Assembly (NCBI GenBank): GCA_951640165.1
Contig: OX621245.1
Coordinates: 17,042,330-17,106,329, forward strand
DNA from: Pseudoips prasinana
Lineage: Eukaryota; Arthropoda; Insecta; Lepidoptera; Nolidae
DNA: 64,000 nt
Direction of reading: 5' to 3'
The notes under the pieces were generated by a model. It did not search any database. It saw nothing but the letters and a program-made list of their open reading frames with translations, and had not been told where the DNA came from. Both the position numbers and the translations under genes were made by a program. This document shows positions 1 through 13,400 of the stretch, piece by piece (position 1 is the first letter of the stretch; every line of letters begins with the position of its first letter).

Positions 1-968
1 AGTTTATTGATGCCCTTCTTAAAGAAATCAGCTGGACGGGAGGCAACAAATTCTTCAAAGGCATTTTGTACTGCCTCTCGGGTATTGAATTTTTTTCCCG
101 CCAAGAAGTTATCCAAATTCTGGAAAAAGTAGTAGTCTGTAGGCGCAAGGTCTGGTGAGTAGGGCGGATGACGGAGAGCTTCCAATCCCAGTTCTTGCAA
201 CTTGGAGACCGTCTGCTGTGCAGTATGAGGTCGCGCGTTGTCGTGCAGGAGCAGCGGAGACGAGCGATTGACCAATGCTGGTTGGATATGCGCCAGCTTC
301 TCCATCATTGTGCTCAGTTCTTCACAGTACACATCTGCAGTAATGCTCACCCCGTTTGGTAAGAAGCTGTGATGAATCACACCGGCGCTAGACCACCAAA
401 CAGTGACCATCACTTTTCTAGGGGTAAGTTTTCGTTTAGGGCATTGTTTAGGTGCTGAACCAGGATCCAACCAACTTGCTGAGCGCTTGCGGTTATCAAA
501 CAGAATCCATTTTTCATCGCAGGTAACAATGCGGTTCAAAATTCCTTCATTTGTGTGTCTGTTGAGCAGTGCAAGGCACGTCTCGACGCGTACTTCGCGC
601 TGGCGATCATTGAGTTCGTGGGGCACCCATTTGTCAAGCTTTTTTACCTTGCCAATTTGACGCAAATGGACCAATATTGTTTTGACGCTAACGTCGAAAG
701 CTGCTGCTAATTCAGCCGTAGATTGTGTATCATCAGCGTCCACAACCGCCTTTAATTCGTCATTGTCGACCAAAGTCTTCGGACGACCGCGAGGTTCATT
801 TTTCAGGTCGAAATTTCCAGAACGGAAGCGAGCAAACCAATAACAGGTGGTGCGTTGGTTTGTAGTGTTAGCTCCGTAAACGTCGTTGATGTTGCGTGCC
901 GCTTGTGCCGCGTTGCTGCCACGACGGTACTCATATTCCATAATTACTCGAATTTTTAACGTATCCAT
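1..968 (-). CDS. mariner (DD34D) transposase, 3' end cut by window edge
   Basis: Cut-and-paste transposase of the mariner family, which excises and reinserts its element at TA sites. From the ATG at 968-966 I read 322 codons to the left edge without a stop or frameshift. Seen: helix-turn-helix half (residues about 1-110), the linker motif WVPHEL, then the catalytic triad D151 (in TCDEKW), D243 (in LHDNARPHT) and D278 (in YSPDLAPTD) with 34 residues between the last two, the canonical DD34D spacing. Family members are about 340-350 residues, so only some 20-30 are missing. It sits in the unc80 intron after exon 42, in the same orientation. It may encode an active enzyme; that needs the missing end and both terminal repeats. 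Confidence 0.95.
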   Translation of the reverse strand, partial: MDTLKIRVIMEYEYRRGSNAAQAARNINDVYGANTTNQRTTCYWFARFRSGNFDLKNEPRGRPKTLVDNDELKAVVDADDTQSTAELAAAFDVSVKTILVHLRQIGKVKKLDKWVPHELNDRQREVRVETCLALLNRHTNEGILNRIVTCDEKWILFDNRKRSASWLDPGSAPKQCPKRKLTPRKVMVTVWWSSAGVIHHSFLPNGVSITADVYCEELSTMMEKLAHIQPALVNRSSPLLLHDNARPHTAQQTVSKLQELGLEALRHPPYSPDLAPTDYYFFQNLDNFLAGKKFNTREAVQNAFEEFVASRPADFFKKGINK

Positions 969-1285
969 GATGACGAAAAAGATTGAAATGCGATGAAAAT
1001 GTAACACTAATCAATAAAGAAATGACTACTTTTGGAAAAAAGAATCCATGTTTTTAAAATAAAATTAATTTGAAATTAGAATTCTTAGCCAAACAAAAAT
1101 TATTTTGATTTGAAATGGCCAGTACTGCAGAACGGCAATTTCATAGGTAAAGACCTAATATTACATATACTACTTTTCTTTTGTAAAAAAATCCTGAAAA
1201 AGACAATTACACCCACACAATAAATGGGGCTAATGAATAAATAAATGTAGTAGGAAAATATTACATATGAATTTTAAGATCTTAC
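969..1285. other. mariner 5' flank and rest of the unc80 intron after exon 42
   Basis: AT-rich sequence between the mariner start codon and exon 42. The 5' terminal inverted repeat of the mariner should lie here; I could not place its outer end because the partner repeat is outside the window. Around 1140-1200 there is a short stretch resembling the body of the SINEs described below. Confidence 0.4.
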
Positions 1286-1479
1286 CATATCGACATTTTT
1301 AAGTATAGCCCACGTCAGCAACACTTTCCCGATCTCAACAAACTTCTGTAACAGTTCTTGTTCTTGAAGCTTTTGGAATGCATCGTCTGGTTCCATGTGT
1401 ACCAGCCCTAACTGCGGGTACTGCGACCGTTTAAAGAAATAGTGATCGCGGACGTAGCTTTGTGGGTTGTGGATTTGAC
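1286..1479 (-). CDS. unc80: unc80 exon 42 (last exon inside the window)
   Basis: Residues 2275-2339. [40 protein letters not shown] and [16 protein letters not shown]; matches TYVRDIYPFRRSVSPQLNLVHMHPEKG. Acceptor TTTTTAG, donor GTAAGATC; phase 1 to 0. The next exon lies beyond the left edge, past the mariner. Confidence 0.96.
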
Positions 1480-4400
1480 CTAAAAACATAGAACGGACCA
1501 TGTTATAAAAATACTGATATGAGTATACCTCCAGTCATAGAATTCATTCATCATTGCAAATAGACTTACGTGTTTTGTTATCAACTAAAAAGTGTTCTCT
1601 ATGCGATTTTTCCGGAATACCGAAGAAATCAAGGGATTCCTTTAATATCTGTGCAAACACCGTGTCTTCTTGCACTGGAAATTGTGATGGTATACTTCCT
1701 TCGTTGTCGGCTAAAATTATAGAAAAATATATATAAGTACAACGCTCTAATACGGGTGCTTTATCTTTATGCCTGTACTGGTGGCGCCATCTGATGACAC
1801 AAAATCTGTAGGTCGCACAGCGGTGACGAGCCGGGCGGCGAGCAACTTGATATCGACATATTATCTAAAAATCAATTAGATCAGACTTAGGCACCGTCCG
1901 ATATGCCGTCGATAGGGTGGAGATGTAGGTGTGAAACACCAGGATGTCAGCTTTATGTTTTTAGGAATGCGTATTTCTAAAATATATCTATACTTACAGG
2001 GTCCATGAACAATAATTTTTTTGGCAGCTGGTACGTTTGCCGTTAGCAATATAGACGCATCACATTGTTCTTTACGTAGTATCTGTTTCAGATCTTTGAA
2101 CATTATCCCATGAACACTATGCACTACCTGAAAATAATGCAAGCAATATTAGAAACTTCAAGCAGGCTATATTAACAACAGAGCGTATAGTCATAACTGA
2201 CAACATGGCCAGTGCATGCTACTGCACCACTTAATACGCCGAAGTTTAGTTTTCATACAAATCAGGATATTTTTGAGAGAAAGCTGTACAGAATCTTGAT
2301 CTAAATTGACCAATACATAATAAATTTGGAAGGGTGTTAGCAAGGAAATCCTCAATTTGATTTGCCAGTGTGTTACGTTCGTAGATTAACGGCAGAGCGC
2401 CTACCCCGGATTGGAGCGCATGACGATTAAATTTATGAATTCCCATGATGAGATTAGATTAACGTTTTGCTTTGCGAATAATACAATATAACTAATTTTT
2501 TACAATTATTTGTTAGGGAATTAAATATAAACAAGATGTTGCTATTGAATAATTTAATGGATGCGTATAGCGAATTTTAAATGGTAGTGTTTGAACTTAC
2601 CATCCACAAAATCGATAACGCTGCACCCACAAGCCTCTGTCCCTCTTCATGTGGGCTTCTTACATAGAACATCACATACCCAATAATATAGTTATATAGC
2701 GCAAAGGCCGCCTGCTGAGGTAATCTTGGTATGAACCTGATTAGGTGTCGGAGTAACTTAAACATTTCGTCTTGATGGTCGCGGGTTAAACGTTCTAGCA
2801 CGTGGCGGAGGAAAAGGGCTGAGTCTTCTACTAGACAACACCATATAACCTGGAATATGACGAAATGTTGTAATACAGAAACTTCTTGTCTCAACCAACG
2901 ATTCAAAATTTTCAGTACAGAAGCTAAGTTGAGAAAGTTTGCTCTAAGTTTTCTTACGGTCACCATAATATTTAAAGAGTGGTTATCCACATAGCAATAA
3001 GATTTTTCGAATGATTGGATGTCTGAACATATTTTTTGGTTTCGTAAAGATAAGAAGAAACATTTTTAATAATTTATATATCATTATGAGTGATAGCTAC
3101 TTGAAAAAATTAATTTCCTATTCTATTCTATTACATCGCTCTTTCTAATATCATCATCACTTCAGCCAAAGTACCTACGTCCATTTCTGAACAAAAGCTT
3201 CCCCAAAGAATGGGGGAATATGCCAAAATCGCCACGCTGGGCAGACGGGTTGGCGATCGCAGTTTGATGGTCATAGTTCACAGAAAAATGCAGCTGCCCA
3301 TTCTCTGGTGATGAGATGAGGTGATCATATTCTATGCCGTCACCACACAGCAGTAATCAATAATAATAAACTTTCTAATATAGCAGAACTGAACAGGGCT
3401 CGCTTATAACTGCCAAACTAATTGGTGCGCGTATTATAAGCAGTTTTAGTAGTTTGGCTGTTAATTGGTGGACGGGTACGCGGTTCGCAAATTTCTTTTA
3501 GTATTTCGCGCCAAAACTAAAGATGCGCCCTGTCCTTTACAGAAGGAGTATGTTAGAAAAAAAATCAATGATATCGATAAATTAATTTGGTTGAACACTG
3601 TCAATTAAATACATAAATATATCATATCCATAAAATAAAGAAGAAGTCCAGTTTATAAAAGTACGTAATACAAAAATAAGTAATACAAAACAATGGATAC
3701 AACAAGAAAATTAGCGATCCTATTCAAAATTATTGGACAGAAAACGCAACCAAAGATACAATTTAATAATCTCAATTTATAAGAAAGTTTGTTAAATAAT
3801 TATATTTAACAAAACTTTTTGCCATACGCTTTAATTACATTTTTATTGACTTCACAATTACAATTTATATGTATGTTACTTCAAATATATTTATGCTAGT
3901 TAACCTAAACTAAGGTACATGGTAACGTCGTTACGAAAGAAAGGGACATATAGTAGACAATGATGCCTCAATGAAAAATAAAACTATGTTTTAATTTTAT
4001 TTGTAGGCATCCACGAGATAATAAAAATACTGAAACTCAATAGGGGTGCGGACTAACTTATTTTTATTTTTCAATATTAAGACGACTCATAAATAAAGCG
4101 ATCAGTAAAAAATAAATCTATAAACATTAAAAATCATGCGAGATAAATAATGCGCGATAATAGCATATGACGTTATTTGTAGTGTAGCCATAGAAGCTGC
4201 ATTCTAACAATCCTTTGGTGATAAAGGGATAGAGCATTCTCACTTAATCCCCGTCATGAATTTTAAACGCTTGAATCTAAAAACATTACAATATTTATTT
4301 TGGTTTCTGTATTATACTTGTAGTTATTTCTTATTAAGTTTCGTATCTTAAATTAATTATAAAATCAATACGGTCACCTATTATATATTTTGACAACAAG

Positions 4401-7400
4401 ATAATAAACATCCTACCACTAACCTAACCACCCACCTAATAACCTAATCCTGCCACTAATCCTGATAACTAAAACTACTGTAATTCGAATTCTCTCAATA
4501 ATTAACACTTGATGTGTTATCGAAACTTGGGCAAAAACTGCATCTTACTTGATAAGCGACTTCATACACCGAACAGCCGTCCCCAGAAACGGCCGCATCG
4601 TCTAAAAGCGACACAATCTCAGCCACCGCAGAACATAGCGTAGAAGGAAATAACGCAGATGCCACTTGTGTGTGATGAGATCCTCGTACACCTTCTACTA
4701 ACTCTTCATCAGCTGGTGCTGTGGAGTTTCAAAACATTTATACAAAGACTATTCATTCATTAGAAGCTTAGTTTAACCTTCTGCTACATACTGATGCTAC
4801 TACATCTGATTCCTTCAAATTCTGGTCCATCCAACTCCAAACCATTGCTTGGAAGATATCTCTATTAGGGATAAAGCGATAGCCTATTGCATTAAATTTA
4901 TTTATAATCATTGTTTTCTAATAAGTTTACTTCATCTTCTTTCCCCATCTTGATTTATACGATCCTGTGTTTGCATTAACCCCTATATTAGATAACCAAT
5001 GTACAGTGAAGACAACGCCCGCAATAGGGAATATAATCCCTGTGTCACGGGGTACTTTACAAACATATAATAGATGGACAAAAATTACATCCAGACACAG
5101 AACAACTATTTATGGGTCACACAAACAGTTGTTGTGTCTGTTGTAATTAATTCATATGTATAATTTTGATGTGAATTAAAGAGTTACTTTCTTACTAATG
5201 CAATACAATAAAAAATAAGACAAAAGAAGCTATTACCTAAATACCGATGGATTGATGGATGAACATTTTGGGGTTTGGTTTGATTTTGAGTTTGGGATTA
5301 ATTATCCTCTGAATGGGCCCTTTGCGTAATTGATGATGAGGAAACTATTTTTAAGGCTTACTTACTACTTAATAGTTTAATTATTAAGTACTTACGTTCA
5401 ACATGGTCATCAGCGGCATGATCAAGGGCAGGCTCGCGTGCCGCCTGCCGAGTGATCGGTATCGTAGTGATAAGGAAACTCTCCCGCTCAGCGCGTTTTT
5501 TGTCATTCCGCTGTTGTAACGCTCGCTTTATGGCCTCAGTTTGTTGTTTCTTACGAGTTTTTGTAGCAGTTACAAGAGAACGCTAGAAACAAAAACGTGC
5601 AAAAATGTAGCAAAAAATTTAATGATTTACATATGGATATTCAGAAAAAAATACTCATACTTACATGGCGTTCTTGGTTTAAAGTCATCTCCATATCTTT
5701 ATCCTTCACTTGAGGGCTCCAAGGCGGATCAACTACAGCTAACGACTCAATACCTATCTTTGGGGATGGCAATGTGAACTCTATCCCCGGAGGAGGCACT
5801 TTGAAGGTAACTGATGCCCCTTCTTCCATTCGTGGCCAGACTTGGTATCTTAACTTCCACATAACTTGGAACCGTAGGATTGCGTTAATTCTGAAACAGG
5901 TATATAAGGTTATTTTATATTGATAAAGTGGTTTTTCTCTGAAGATATTATATTAGATCCCATTATAAACTAACTACAAAAATAAAGTGTTTTTGTTTTC
6001 TATATGATTGCAGCTCATTGTTGACTAAAATAAAATGATTCGCATAAGAAAATTAAGTCAGTCAACAAACCGATATATTTAAAGTATTCCATACAAATTA
6101 TTATTCCGACGTTTTTTGGAATTTTTGCCGAGTCAACATTTGAGTGATGCATAGAAGTGTAGTAGTAGGATATTCGTTTTTATCTTCCAACTTGCGTACA
6201 CAACGTGTATATTAAATGCTCGACACGCCCAATTTATTCTCGCTAGTGGTGTATCTTCTAGTGATATGAAAGTGCATATGTAATTAATCAACCTAACATT
6301 ATAACGGCGACAGTTTGTAAGTGTGTGAATGTGAAGGTTTGTTACTTCTTCACGTTTAAACGGCTGGAGCGATTTTAATAAAATTTGGTATGGTTAGCTG
6401 ATAGCCTGGATTAACACATAGGTTATAAAGTTTAACGCAGGTAAAACCGCGGGGCACAGCTAGTATTAGATATTTACTACTACTACCCTACTATGTAAAC
6501 TAATACAATGACACAAACCTAGTCCCTGGATCAGTATGTTTCAGATCATTATGCATGATCTCAGTGGCTGTCTGTGGCGCTTTCACTGCAACAAGTATGA
6601 ACAACGCGGCCGCACACGAACTAAGTTCGCGATCGGATTCCAAAAGCAGTTGCCAGGCAACGGGAGCGCATTCGGCAAACATTTCTTCGCTCATTGTAGT
6701 AGCCCCTTTGATAAGAGTCGCTAAAGGGGTATGGTAGGCGTCTCGAACCTGGGAATGAAGAATAACTTTTAAGTAAGGCAATAAAAAAAAGTAAAGTGGA
6801 TGCTTATTTTTTTAATCCAGGAGCAAAGACTTGTGGTAAATTAATGTTATCTTTAATTCTGCCACATAGGCCGATAACTGGGTGTACTATGCCAAATAGA
6901 ATGAGATATGTATATATACCCTACCCGTCTCCAATGACAACACTTGACATCATGCAATGCATAGATGAAGCATATACTGTTAAATGCTATTCTATAAATG
7001 TAGCCGAAGATTGTTGTGATATTATTTCAAAACACAAATTCAAAACTCTAACTCTAAACATTCGAAGTATTAATCGTAATTATGATAGTTTCTTGGTGGT
7101 CCTTAATCGTCTTAAAATTGATTTCGACGCTATCATATTGACCGAATGCTGGCTAAATATAAATACGACGGTACCTCAAATGCATGGGTATAGATCTTTT
7201 CACACTACGACATATATAAATAAAGCTAGTGGAGTAGTCGTGTATTTGAAAGATAGTTGGTCGCCCTCTGTTTATGAACCTAACTTACAGGACGCAAACT
7301 GTATTATTATTAGCGTACCTAGGGTTATTACTATTTTGGGTATTTATACATCGCCTTCGTTTAAAAGCACTGACTCTTTCATTGACTCACTATATAAAAT

Positions 7401-10400
7401 AATAAGTAAACTCAAAGATACACGTATTTTGCTAACTGGAGACATCAATATAAATCTTAGCACCTCAGATTCCGCTGAGGCAGATTCGTACCTTTGCACC
7501 ATGGCGGAGCTAGGGCTAATACCGGCTGTTGATTTGCCAACTAGAGTGGACGCATGCCTTGACCACGTTTTCTTTAAAGGAAATATGGATGTCGAAACAA
7601 TTGTCTGTTTATCAGCGGTGACTGACCACAACATGGTAATTACCGGTTTAACGGACCATGTACTAATCCCAAATACTCCCCCGAAGCACAAACTTTGCAT
7701 CAAGTACGACACAATTGCGGAAACATTAAGTAATGTAGATTGGACGAGTTTGAGCAATACTTACAATGTAGAAGAACAGACTAATCAATTTATGGTCTTA
7801 GTCAACAAAATAATTAGCGATAACACAAAAACCATCAAGTTAAGCCGCTCTAAAATTATCTTAAAGCCGTGGGACTCCTTAAATGTTCGCGCGTTCGAGA
7901 TAGATTACATTTAGGTGCGAGGAAAAAACCACAAAATGATATCAGAGTTCTTGTTTACGCTAGATATCGCAACTTCTACTACACATTACTACGTAAGATA
8001 AAGAATGAATACGAAAGGAGTTTGCTGGAGAAGTACCAACGGCAACCACGTAAGCTTTGGCAAACTATTAACGAGATCTCTAATAGGAAAGGGAAAACTA
8101 ATACACTTGCCTCGGATCTTCTAAATTTAACAACTTGTCCACAGCAGGCTGTTAACTCTTGTAATGCGTTTTTCGCCTCTGTGGGTAACATTTACGCCAA
8201 TGATATACTTAAAAACCTAAACTCCACACAAAAGTCACTAGCGCAAAGAGTTGAACGTGATAATGATTCCCCTCTGAATTCTTTTTTCTTTGAACCAACC
8301 GACCGCTATGAAGTGGAGGGCATAATTCATGGTTTGAAAGTAAATAGCGCTCCAGGATTAGACAATATTAGTAATTCACTGATCAAAACTATAAAGGATT
8401 ATATATTAGAGCCTCTAGTATTAATCATAAATCAAAGTTTACTAACGGGAACTGTTCCCATGGACTGGAAAACTGCGGTGGTGGTACCCATACATAAAGG
8501 GGGTCAGTCGAATTTGCCCGATAATTATCGTCCCATATCACTACTTCCCGTGTTTTCTAAAATTATGGAAAAGGTAGTGAACTCGCGTTTGGTTAAGTAC
8601 ATTACAGAAAATAACATCTTGTCAGATTTTCAGTTCGGTTTCAGACCAAACAGGTCAACTGAAAATGCTGTCAGTGTCCTTGCCAATGAAATTGTCTCTC
8701 ATTTAGATAAAAATCGCGTCTGTATTGGGGTCTTTTTAGACCTCGCTAAAGCCTTTGATACCGTCTCCATTCCAATCCTTTTACAGAGGTTGGAAAATAT
8801 CGGAATCAGAGGAGTTGCTCTGGATTGGTTCCAGAGTTACTTAACTGAAAGGCAGCAGTGTGTTAAGGTAGATTCTTGGCTCAGCTCTATCAAGAAAACA
8901 TCGTTTGGGGTCCCTCAAGGCAGTGTATTAGGGCCGACCTTATTTCTGCTATATATCAACGAACTTGCAACTTTACCTCTAAAACATGCAAAAGTTGTGT
9001 GCTACGCCGATGATACAGCCGTAATTTTTCATGGTACTTCTTGGAGTATGTGTTTTGATAATGCAGTGCAAGGCATGTCTAAAATAGCCAAATGGCTCAA
9101 TTACAACCTGCTCACTCTTAACACATTAAAAACAAAATTCTTGTGTTTCCATAAAACCAGCGCCTCCTCACCAACCTCTACTCCAGACATTCCGATCGAT
9201 ACGTGTGACCAACATCAAACAAACAGGAACACAACATGCAACTGTAGTAGAATCCAAAGATCGCGGTCTATTAAATATCTAGGCGTAGTACTTGATGAAA
9301 AGCTTAACTTCAGAGATCACATAACTGCTTTATCTGCCAAAGCTAGGAAACTTATTTACGTCACAAGACAACTTAGAGATGTGGCTAGTAGTGAGCTTTT
9401 GAAAACTATTTACACCTCACTTTGCCAGTCAGTCCTCACATACTGTATCAATGTATGGGGTGGTGCAGCCACAACACATATGATAACTTTGGAAAGAGCA
9501 CAGCGATCAATACTAAAAGTGATGCTAAAGAAACCCATCTTATTCCCGACATCAGAACTCTACAAAGCGGCGGGCCTTTTGAGCATACGTAGATACTATG
9601 TGGTTAATGCAGTTCTGTGCACTCACAGAACTGTAATGACTTCGAATAACTACCCTAATATGCTTAAACAACGAGTTTTTAAACTGCCCGTTCCAAGTAT
9701 AAAAACATCTTTTGCGAAACGTTTTCAAGAGTACATGTTTCCATTCTTGTATAACAAATTAGTAAACAAGTGCGGCATTAAAGTGAGTACTTCACACGAA
9801 GCTCAGAATAAAGTAAAAAAATTCGTTTCTGAACTAAACTACAGTGAAACTGAGCAACTACTAAGATCTCTAATTTAAACACACATGTGATTTATTACGA
9901 CTACACACACACACACACTTTATACATACACACACATACACTTCATACATTAATTATGTATTATTTTTAGCTACGATTAACAAAACTTATTTTTTTGGTA
10001 TTCATAAATTGTATGCAAGTAAATAAATTAATAATTTAATTAACCATCATAATCCTTAGTCAACATGTAATAATAATGGAATGTAACTTTTATTTTATAG
10101 TTAATAATGATATAAACTGTGAGCTAGTCCTACCAGGCAATCGTATTTTGTATGATAACCTCGATACAGGCATTGCCTAGTGAGGCTATCATTGTACATC
10201 AACCATGTAAAAAAAATAAGTGCTAATAAATTATTATTATTATTATTATTATGTATAATTGAACATCAAGTGACCGAACATTATAAATCGAATGTCTAAA
10301 TAATAAACGGGCACGCATGTGCTCCTCGTGTGCCCAGGCATCAATCCTCAATCGAAAATCCGGAGAAAAACCCTAGGATCACTAAGAAGTCTTACGGATG

Positions 10401-13400
10401 CCCTGAGAAGGTTGGGGCTCAAATATGCTTCTGGAACGAAGTGGGTTGGGTGGAATGACGGCCACCATGGCTCACGTAAAATGGTCCACATCAGGGACTC
10501 AGTGCGGAAACCATGCCCACTAGCATTTTGGTAGGACAAAAATGATGATGATGACACAGTCAGCCTTGCGCCTAATCTCCCGTAATCAGGCAGGAGTGTG
10601 CACCCGTGTGCGCTTACACTCCTGCGCGATAGCAATAATTCTGTACGTGTGGCGCAGCGGCTTAGACAGTCGCCTCGCATCTTCGTGTCGCGGGTTCGAG
10701 TCCCGTGCCGGACAACTATTTGTGTGACCCATAAATAGTTGTTCTGAGTCTGGATGTAATTTGTGTCCGTCTATTATATGTTCGTAAAGTACCCCGCGAC
10801 ACAGGGATTAAATTCCCTAATGCGGGCGTTGACTTTTTGTTAAAGAAATTAAAATAATATGAATTGATTAGGTCTGTGCACTCCGTCGAGTAATACATTT
10901 TGTATTTTTAATTACCTGTCCTTTAAGATATTTGAGTATTGGCGGCGGATCTACTGGCGGGTACGGTACGGACGAAGGTCTTGTCGGTGCTCCTTCGCTG
11001 GTCGCATTGCTCTGCTCGCCGCCCGCGGCCCGGTAAGCTAAACCTGCACTTTCTATCACTGAGCGCTCAATCCTAGCAAACATATTGAAATAACTATAAA
11101 CAGGTTAGTAGGAAGTGGAAATTTTTACAAGTAGAAGAAATATCATCTTTAAGGGTGCTGTCAATGCCATTATTATTAATGAAATATATTAAAAAGTTCG
11201 GCATGAACGTACATATGCACTTGTCAAAGTAACAGTATATTAAGACTGCCTGCTTTTTTGGTCTAGAGGTAGCATCACTAAAATCCAGAGGGAAATCCTG
11301 GGATCACCTAGAACTCTTACTGTTGCCCTGCAAGGTTCGGAGACCAAATACAAACTTTTTTCTGATAACTAGAGCCTGGAATGACGTTATTAACATGCCA
11401 TCTGAAAAACAGAAATCGCTCTTTAAATAAACCACTTAGACCGTGGCCCGTCTAGACAATGACTGCCTACTTAGTTCTTAATTTTTTGGATAGTATGGGA
11501 CCTAGTGTAGTCAGTCAGTAATCTAGTTATATATGAACTAGGTTACTGACTGGCTAACCTAACTGACTGCACCATTAAAGATATAATATACAAAGTTATT
11601 AGAAACACACCAGAATCTTATTGAAGGACTAAATAACAATAAGTACTAATATTCCTCATAGTGAATCATGGGTCAAGCATGAGTGATGAATTACTTCAAA
11701 TATTTGATACGAGATTTAGGCTGTTAAACTTACTTGACATTAACTGTTCGGAATATCTTATGAGACACAAAAACCATATGAAAAAATCTACAAACATTTT
11801 TTGCTTTTTTATTTGGAAATGTGTTTAATCAAAAATGATGTGTAACATGAAAATAACAGACTTTCAAGCACCTAATCTATAAAAAAAAAACTGAAATATT
11901 ATTGGAAATAATATTTGAGTTTTGTTTAAAGAGATCAAGTGTTTGTAAGTCTGTTAATTTCATGTTACACATCATTTTTATTTAACACATTTTCAAATAG
12001 AATCAGGCACTAATTACCTAAAAATATTGTATATAATTTAAGATTTAGGGGCATTTTTCAAATAACATCGCATATGTAGTAGAAGTTTAAAAGATGAAAG
12101 CATCAAGAATGTCTAAAATGATACCATAAACTTTATAACGTACCTTGCAAATGGCCAGTATCAACAATTCATAATACGGATTTATAATTAGACAGCAATT
12201 ATTGAACAAATATACTATACACAGCTTTTGCATGACACGTAATAAAGGTGGCATACCAAGTACAAGAGGTGAAATGAATAAAGGTAAATAAATAAAGTAG
12301 ATAACATTAATTGAAAAAAGTCTGAATCGATAGTATTTACAGTTAGAAATGTCTTGAATTTTACAAAGTAACAGTGATGTAAAAACCTCAGATTTAAAAA
12401 AAATATTTGACAGGTCTTTGCCAGTTTTGTATGCACAACACTGGGTCAAACCCGTCCATTAAAATTTTAATAATTGCCAATTAACTACAGCAGTAATGAC
12501 TATTTATTTAGTCAGTTTTAACTACAATTAAAAACACTGTCGATTAATTCGATACCATTCTTTTATTTGCTTCGTTATATACATATTAAAAATTAATTAT
12601 TATGAGTAAGTTAAGTTAGATAATTTATCATCAACAATTAATTTAATGTCCTTTGTGCGTTTTAACAATTTAAAAAGGAACTATTAGTTGTGCAAGTCCT
12701 GAGTCACAATTAATTAATTATAAATCTTTAGTTGTATCCAAAATTTTATTTTCCCTAACACTAGTTTGAGCCTAATCTTGCCTGATGTTCAAGTCCAGAC
12801 ACGTTTTACCATGGAGCACACAATTTCTAGCATTTTGAACATATACTAGTCTAAGTCTATCGATTTAAAATTCGAGGTATTCTGTTATCATATTCTGTAT
12901 AAAAAAATAATTCTAAAAAAATATTGTATCCATATTTTTTATATGGATACAATATTTTTTTAGAATTTATTCCATTTCTATGCTGAATATAAGTTCTATG
13001 CTGAGTATTCATTAAATGTTTCGTTAAATATTTTTGTAGGTACCTAAAAATAACACCCGTTTTACGTATCAATATGAGAAATATATTTTATTTTAACATT
13101 TTTCTATATTTTTGCGTTTGGGTGCTGGCAGTGTAAACAATAAGGTAAGATTGCTAATGAAGGGAAGTAAAAAACGATCAGAAATTGAGGAACTTACGGA
13201 TTTTTGCTTTGATCGCAGGCAAGCTGAGATGTCCCGAGCCTTACAATGTGATTATATAAAAAGTAAATAGCCATGGATAATAAATAAATGGATGGTAAAA
13301 TTTACATCATACTGAGAATACCTATCTGCAGAATGTTCAGAAGGTTTGCGCGTTCGACGTCCGCGACGGACTCCACTCTGTTCTTCAGAACTTGTTGTAT

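Larger units (their letters stand above)
6796..10252 (+). mobile_element. CR1/Jockey-like LINE with one frameshift, in unc80 intron 34
   Basis: Plus-strand non-LTR retrotransposon opposite in direction to unc80. It carries an APE-type endonuclease and a reverse transcriptase in two overlapping frames, then about 370 bases of 3' untranslated sequence with a CA-rich run (9902-9949) and ends in an (ATT)n tail at 10230-10252. The 5' border and target duplication are not clear; the true start is probably between 6790 and 6960. Clade assignment (CR1/Jockey group) is from the domain order and motifs, not from a tree. Confidence 0.85.
11073..13197. other. unc80 intron 33
   Basis: 2.1 kb without an exon-like stretch. 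It holds a diverged dispersed repeat (11270-11465), a quasi-palindrome at 11510-11560 (AGTCAGTAATCTAGTT against AACTAGGTTACTGACT), the inverted-repeat element at 11811-12000 and the perfect palindrome at 12909-12967. Confidence 0.6.

Noticed and set aside
168..660. Open frames on the plus strand (64 and 85 codons)
   Set aside because: They are shadows of the minus-strand mariner transposase, which has all family motifs.
7344..8191. Minus-strand open frames across the LINE (137 and 70 codons)
   Set aside because: They lie opposite the endonuclease and reverse transcriptase coding frames and match nothing.
10645..10715. tRNA gene, because of box A- and box B-like sequences
   Set aside because: The acceptor stem does not pair and the sequence continues into a body shared with other SINE copies; the same applies to 19422, 31372, 41655, 42722 and 56459.
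10319..10727. Overlapping open frames on both strands (61-110 codons)
   Set aside because: They cover a dispersed repeat and a SINE; no known protein similarity and no exon borders.
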